Positions 22,496 to 27,927 of a DNA stretch of 27,927 nucleotides are shown piece by piece (positions within the stretch are counted from its first letter, which is position 1; the number at the start of each line of letters is the position of its first letter). The stretch lies in contig DATCPY010000059.1 in assembly GCA_036569845.1 (NCBI GenBank), positions 1 to 27,927 on the forward strand, given 5' to 3'. The stretch is from UBA4735 sp036569845. GTDB taxonomy: Bacteria > Chloroflexota > Limnocylindria > P2-11E. Position numbers and translations under genes: made by a program. The notes beneath the pieces were generated by a model, which was not told the DNA's origin, ran no database searches, and saw nothing but the letters and a program-made list of their open reading frames with translations.

Positions 22496-22501
22496 AGTGT
22501 A
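22496..22501 (-). promoter_or_regulatory. Candidate -10 element for the valS T-box transcript
   Basis: TACACT on the minus strand directly follows the stop codon of the upstream sensor gene (22504-22502). With usual spacing, transcription would start near 22489, just before the base of stem I, so the transcript would begin exactly at the riboswitch. No good -35 is visible. Inference. Confidence 0.45.
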
Positions 22502-25500
22502 CTAGCCCGCGCGCGAGCGCCCGAGCTGCTTCTGGCGGTACATCGCGCGATCCGCGGCGTCGACGAGCGCATCGACGGACGTGCCTTCGACGAGCGCGGG
22601 CGCGATCCCCCACGCGATCGTAGGCAGACGCTGCCCGGAGGGGATGGTCGCGTTCGCGATGTCCTCGGCCAGGCGCCGCATGATCCGGTCCGCCGCGAAG
22701 AGCGGCGCGCCCGGGAAGACGACACCGAACTCGTCGCCACCGATCCGCGCGACCACGTCGGCGCCGCGAACGCCGGCAGCGAGGATCTCGCCGATGCGCA
22801 TGAGCGCCTGGTCGCCCGCGGCGTGGCCGAACTGGTCGTTCAGCTGTTTGAGACCGTTGGCATCGATGATCGCCACCGAGAGCGGCGCGCCGTCACCTTC
22901 GCTCTGGGCCAGGCCCTCGGCGAGCTTGTCGAAGAACACCCGCCGGTTCGGCAGGCCGGTGAGCGGATCGGTCGCGGCCGCCGACTTCGCGGCCTGGTGC
23001 AGCCGGGCGACGCGGACGGCGGCGGCCACCTGGTGCGAGGTCGCGGTCAGGAGCGTCTCGTCCTCGGTCGAGAAGGCCGAGGGGTGCTTGCTCTCGATCC
23101 CGATGATGCCCACGGTCTCGTCGCCGATCCGCAGCGGAACAACGAGGCTCGAGCGGATGTCCGCGGGGCCGACAAAACGCGTGTCGGCCTGCACATCCGC
23201 GACGTTCTGTAGGCGGCCGTGCTGCATGACCCACCAGCTGATGCCGGTCCCGGCCGGAAGCGACTGACCGATGAACGCGGTCGACGGACCGAATGCGGCG
23301 CGGATGCTCAGCTCGCCTGCATCGTTGAGCGTCGTGAGGAACCCATTCTCGTAGCCCATCGCGTCGCAGACGATCCGCAGCAGCCGGCTCGCGAGCTCGT
23401 CGAGATCGAGCACCGCGCTGATCTCCGATGCGAGCCGCTGCAGGATCGCGAGCTGACGGGCGTGCGCGTGCGAGTGCTCGGCCATGCGCTCGACCAGCGA
23501 ACCGGGGCCCGGAACGTCCTCGATGTCCTCGTGCTCGATGGCACCGACCTTCGCCAGGTACACGCTGCCTTCGCGCCGGTCGCGCTCGATCACGCGGATG
23601 AACGCGTCGACGACGGAGGGATGGAACTGCGACCCGCTGCACCGGCGGAGCTCCGACACGGCGAAGTCGACGCTCTGCGCCGCCTTGTACGCGCGCTTGC
23701 TCACGATGACCTCGTACGCGTCGGCCGCGGAGACGATGTACGCGCCGAGCGGGATGGCGTCGCCGGACAGGCCATCGGGATAGCCGCCGCCATCGAAGCG
23801 CTCGTGATGAGCGTGGACGATCGGCACCAGGTCGGCGAGCGGCTCGACGGCCGCGAGGATCGACGCCCCGAGCGGGGCGTGGGTCTTCATGATCACCCAC
23901 TCCTCGGTGGTGAGGGCCGCCGGCTTGTTCAGGATCGCGTCGGGGATGCCGATCTTCCCGATGTCGTGGAGCAGCGCCGACAGCTGCACGCGGCGGATCT
24001 CATCCGGCGGCAGCTGCATCTCGACGGCGATGATCCGCGACAACGCGGCAACGCGAGCCGAGTGGCTGCGGGTGTACGGATCCCGCGCGTCGACCGCCGC
24101 GGCGAGCGCCTTCACGGACGCGAGGTAGAGCTCACGAAGCCGTGCGTGATGCTCGGCGTTCTCGAAGGACGACGCGATGATGTTCGCGAACGACTGGAGG
24201 ATCGCGACATCCTCGCTGTCGTACGCGGCCGGCCGATAGGACTGCGCCGACACGACGCCGATGATCGTGCCGCGGATCTTCAGCGGCACGTGCACGCTCG
24301 ATTCGCTCCGTCTCGATTCATCGCCGTACGTCTTGCCGCGCCGCTGGATGGCATCGCCGCTGCTGGCCGACACGTAGGGCTCGCCGCTCAGGATGACCTG
24401 GCTCGTCGGGCCGGCCCCCAGCGGAAGGAAGAACTCGCCTTCCCGCACCTGCCCGCCGTCGACCTCGATGAGGAAATCGAAGAGCCGCCGCTCCGCGTCG
24501 TAGCGGGCGACATAGAAGGAGTCGAAGTCGACGAGCGCGCGGGCCGACTCGTACGCGAACGTCGCGATCTCCTGTGGATCGTGAACGAGCGCGGTCTTTG
24601 AGGCGATGTCGTTGAGGGCGGCGAGCCGCTGGATCCGGTGCTCGCGCTCCCGCCTCGCGGAGGCCGCCCGGAGCGCGGTGCCGGCGAGGTCGGCGAGGTC
24701 ATTGAGACCCTGGCGGTCGACGACGTCGAATCGGCGGTGCGGGTCCGTCGTGCCGACCATGAACAGGGCGACGACGGCGCCGTCGACGACTACCGGTACG
24801 GCGATGACGGCGTGCACCCCGGCTTCCAGGGCCGCCCCGGCGCCTTCGCGACCGACGAACTCAATGGCGTAGTCGCGCACGGTGATCGATTCGCGAGATG
24901 CGACGACCTTCGCGATGAGCGGGCCCGGCCGCTCGTACACCCGCCCGCTGAGGTGGGCGGCTGCGCCCAGACCCGAGATCACGCGGGCGCCCTCGCCGGC
25001 CATGATCTCGACGGCGGCGACGTACTCCGCGTTGAACGCGCGCTCGGCCTCGAGGGCGAGCCGCGCGATCACCTCTTCGGTGGTCGAGGAGCCCAGCTCA
25101 CGAGCGAGATCCTCCCGGCGCTTTCCAAGCTCGAGCCGCCGCGCGTTCGCGAGCGCGATCGCGGCATGAGTGGCGAATCCTTCGAGCGTGTCGCGCTCCG
25201 AGCGATCGAACGGATGGACCTCACAGCGGCCGACGTTCAGGACCGCGGCGATCTCACCCTGCACGAGGACCGGCACCGCGATCGCGCTGCGCAGTCCGAG
25301 CGCGAGGACGGCTTCCGGCGCGTCGGCCAGCGTCCGGTAGTCGTCGATGCTCACGGTCGCGCGCTCCATGACGACCCGCCCGACGATGCCGCTCGTGGCT
25401 GGCGCGTGCACGCCGACGACACGCTCCCCAAGCCCCGCGCCGGCCATGATGAGGAACTCGCTCCCGCGGTGGACGTTCAGGGTCGCGTGATCCGCAGAAA

Positions 25501-26134
25501 CGAGCTCGAGGGCGTGACGCGGGATCGACCCGAGCACGCTCTCCGCGCCGGTCTCGGCGCCGATCTCGGTGGCGGCCTGCTCGAGGAGCAGCGCCCGGCG
25601 CAGCGCGCGCCCGCCCCGCTCCTGCTCGTCGCGGTACGCGGTCGCGACGACGCCGATGACGAGCAGCACGAGGCCGACGACCACGGCCTGACGGAACGCC
25701 GGCTGCAGCTCCACCGATCCGCCCAGGGCCACGAGGACGATCTGCTGGCCGATCGCCGCGAGGACGAATGCCGTCGCGGTGATCGCGATGCCCCGGCGCC
25801 CGAGCCGGAATTGCACGAGGACCGAGGCGATGAGCACGAGCGCGAACGCCGCGCTCCGCGGGTCCGGCGCCGTCGCGATCATCCACAGGCACGTCAGAGC
25901 GAGATCAGCGAGGACGAGGCCGACGGGCGTGGTAGTGAGGGTGAACGTCTTGCCGCGCGTCGTCTGGGCAGTCCAGCTGTAGACGATGGTGCCGAAGAGG
26001 ATCGTGAGCGCCAGGAGGGCGATCGGGGCGACGATGGCGCTGCCCATCGCGATCCAGATCGCCGCCGCGATCAGGCCGAAGACGCGGCCGTACAGCAGCA
26101 GATCGCCGGGCAGATGCCGACGCAGGTCCCTCAT
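22502..26134 (-). CDS. Membrane multi-GAF sensor with HD-GYP and GGDEF domains (bifunctional c-di-GMP enzyme)
   Basis: A 1210-residue sensor. Residues ~12-165 hold five to six membrane helices. GAF-like domains lie at about 185-332, 350-492, 505-662 and 890-1045. The HD-GYP phosphodiesterase domain is at ~668-855, with YTRSHSARV (H691), LLHDIGKIG (H723-D724) and HHERFDGGGYPDG (776-788). The C-terminal GGDEF cyclase domain is at ~1052-1205, with TDPLTGLPNRR, an intact GGDEF (1132-1136) and the inhibitory-site RxxD (R1123-D1126) five residues before it. All catalytic residues are present, so it may both break and make c-di-GMP, with GAF ligands or the membrane part setting the balance. The ATG at 26134 has no Shine-Dalgarno sequence and follows a TAGCGT hexamer by nine bases. 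The product controlled is unknown. Confidence 0.94.
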   Translation of the reverse strand: MRDLRRHLPGDLLLYGRVFGLIAAAIWIAMGSAIVAPIALLALTILFGTIVYSWTAQTTRGKTFTLTTTPVGLVLADLALTCLWMIATAPDPRSAAFALVLIASVLVQFRLGRRGIAITATAFVLAAIGQQIVLVALGGSVELQPAFRQAVVVGLVLLVIGVVATAYRDEQERGGRALRRALLLEQAATEIGAETGAESVLGSIPRHALELVSADHATLNVHRGSEFLIMAGAGLGERVVGVHAPATSGIVGRVVMERATVSIDDYRTLADAPEAVLALGLRSAIAVPVLVQGEIAAVLNVGRCEVHPFDRSERDTLEGFATHAAIALANARRLELGKRREDLARELGSSTTEEVIARLALEAERAFNAEYVAAVEIMAGEGARVISGLGAAAHLSGRVYERPGPLIAKVVASRESITVRDYAIEFVGREGAGAALEAGVHAVIAVPVVVDGAVVALFMVGTTDPHRRFDVVDRQGLNDLADLAGTALRAASARREREHRIQRLAALNDIASKTALVHDPQEIATFAYESARALVDFDSFYVARYDAERRLFDFLIEVDGGQVREGEFFLPLGAGPTSQVILSGEPYVSASSGDAIQRRGKTYGDESRRSESSVHVPLKIRGTIIGVVSAQSYRPAAYDSEDVAILQSFANIIASSFENAEHHARLRELYLASVKALAAAVDARDPYTRSHSARVAALSRIIAVEMQLPPDEIRRVQLSALLHDIGKIGIPDAILNKPAALTTEEWVIMKTHAPLGASILAAVEPLADLVPIVHAHHERFDGGGYPDGLSGDAIPLGAYIVSAADAYEVIVSKRAYKAAQSVDFAVSELRRCSGSQFHPSVVDAFIRVIERDRREGSVYLAKVGAIEHEDIEDVPGPGSLVERMAEHSHAHARQLAILQRLASEISAVLDLDELASRLLRIVCDAMGYENGFLTTLNDAGELSIRAAFGPSTAFIGQSLPAGTGISWWVMQHGRLQNVADVQADTRFVGPADIRSSLVVPLRIGDETVGIIGIESKHPSAFSTEDETLLTATSHQVAAAVRVARLHQAAKSAAATDPLTGLPNRRVFFDKLAEGLAQSEGDGAPLSVAIIDANGLKQLNDQFGHAAGDQALMRIGEILAAGVRGADVVARIGGDEFGVVFPGAPLFAADRIMRRLAEDIANATIPSGQRLPTIAWGIAPALVEGTSVDALVDAADRAMYRQKQLGRSRAG

Positions 26135-26143
26135 CCACGGAGA

Positions 26144-26149
26144 ACGCTA
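26144..26149 (-). promoter_or_regulatory. -10 element, predicted leaderless start of the c-di-GMP sensor gene
   Basis: TAGCGT on the minus strand ends nine bases before the ATG at 26134. No ribosome binding site lies between. It has the same form and spacing as the -10 candidates at 1051 and 4280. Inference. Confidence 0.45.
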
Positions 26150-26200
26150 GAGAGGGTGCACCCGAAGCGGGTATCAGGCCGATAGAGGCTGCCGGCTGCC

Positions 26201-26220
26201 CCTCCCCCGATCGGGGGAGG
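26201..26220. repeat. Perfect 20-bp palindrome
   Basis: CCTCCCCCGA and its exact reverse complement abut at 26210/26211 in the 124-bp gap between the cupin stop and the c-di-GMP sensor gene start. Next to it, GCGTTC (26225-26230) and GAACGC (26243-26248) form a second small hairpin with an inner GGC-CTTC-GCC. Neither is followed by a T-run. They could end cupin transcription in a rho-dependent way, or bind a dimeric regulator of the sensor gene downstream. Confidence 0.7.
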
Positions 26221-26258
26221 ACAGGCGTTCTAGGCCTTCGCCGAACGCTCGCTTGACG

Positions 26259-26588
26259 TTAGAGGTCGTCGCGCGCCGGAGCCCAGACATCGATGACCTG
26301 GCAGGCTTCCTCGAACACCCGCGCGCCGTGCGCCGCGTTCGGTGGGACCCGATACGTGTCGCCGGGCGTCAGGATGCGCTGCTCGCCGGCGATGACCATG
26401 ACGAGGCTGCCGCGAACGACGACGCCGGTCTGCTCCATCGGATGCTTGTGGGACTCGACCACCGTCTTCGCAGCGAGGTCGGTGATCGCGATCGTGGCTG
26501 CCTCGGCGCGGATGATCCGCTGGGTCATGCCCGGGGACGGGTTCTTCTGCGGAAGATCGCGCGGTGAGGCGTAGTACAGCTTCGGCAT
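26259..26588 (-). CDS. Cupin domain protein
   Basis: A 109-residue single-domain cupin. Motif 1 is ESHKHPMEQTGVVVRGSL, with metal ligands His-x-His and Glu (HKH...E). Motif 2 is PGDTYRVPPNAAHGARV, with the last His ligand. Small cupins of this kind bind a divalent metal and act as isomerases, dioxygenases or sensors; which is not readable here. The ATG is 20 bases downstream of the clpX stop on the same strand, so it may be co-transcribed. A TAGCAT hexamer six bases before the ATG could also give it a separate start. Confidence 0.85.
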   Translation of the reverse strand: MPKLYYASPRDLPQKNPSPGMTQRIIRAEAATIAITDLAAKTVVESHKHPMEQTGVVVRGSLVMVIAGEQRILTPGDTYRVPPNAAHGARVFEEACQVIDVWAPARDDL

Positions 26589-26608
26589 GAGGCGATGCTA
26601 GCGCGGGG

Positions 26609-27883
<1,275 letters not shown>

Positions 27884-27927
27884 TTCGCTAGCGGACCCGC
27901 ACCGGCTCGCCAATGGCCGTCGGGGCC

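Noticed and set aside
24638..26185. Long plus-strand open frame antisense to the c-di-GMP sensor gene
   Set aside because: Same reverse-frame composition artefact; the minus-strand protein has several intact catalytic domains.

Overview
The window is high-GC, densely packed bacterial chromosome. The genes are spaced by a few bases or overlap, the codon use is uniform, and there are no insertion sequences, phage genes, tRNA/rRNA genes or CRISPR arrays. The gene mix points to a Terrabacteria lineage, most likely Chloroflexota or a related candidate class: an fhaA-fhaB-rodA-pbpA cell-wall cluster as in Actinobacteria and Chloroflexota, an F420-type luciferase-like oxidoreductase, a T-box-controlled valS, and a ValS with a zinc-knuckle insert. 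This placement is inferred from gene content only.

Layout. 1-1.4 kb: an orphan sigma-70 family factor, then a single-domain response regulator and a small zincin-like metallopeptidase, diverging from a 22-bp gap whose AT-rich core can act as a -10 element in both directions. 1.4-4.6 kb: rpe, a class V aminotransferase, an LLM-class oxidoreductase and a small acidic protein in alternating directions, with shared or overlapping stop codons. 4.6-10.4 kb (minus): MoxR ATPase, DUF58 protein, transglutaminase-like membrane protein, YbaK-type deacylase and NAD-dependent epimerase, mostly translationally coupled. 10.5-15.8 kb (minus): FmdB zinc ribbon, YihY/BrkB membrane protein, FhaA, FhaB, RodA and a class B PBP. 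This is a SEDS-PBP wall-synthesis operon with FHA regulators but without the Ser/Thr kinases and phosphatase seen with it in Actinobacteria. 15.8-19.1 kb (plus): a sugar-type ABC importer (two permeases and a lipoprotein binding protein, no ATPase), closed by a strong terminator. 19.1-22.5 kb (minus): valS behind a complete valine T-box leader, plus a small unknown gene. 22.5-26.1 kb (minus): a 1210-residue membrane sensor with four GAF domains, HD-GYP and GGDEF, predicted to both make and break c-di-GMP. 26.2-27.9 kb (minus): clpX and a cupin.

Two themes stand out. First, translation coupling by stop/start overlap is pervasive. In two places (YbaK and YihY) the only start position that fits the protein family is a non-standard codon, ATA or GTA, sitting in a 4-base overlap with the upstream stop. 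Second, several genes have a TANNNT -10 hexamer only 8-9 bases before the start codon and no Shine-Dalgarno sequence, which predicts leaderless transcripts. A third item without an explanation is a ~103-bp near-perfect palindrome between rodA and pbpA. I found no clearly new multi-gene system.
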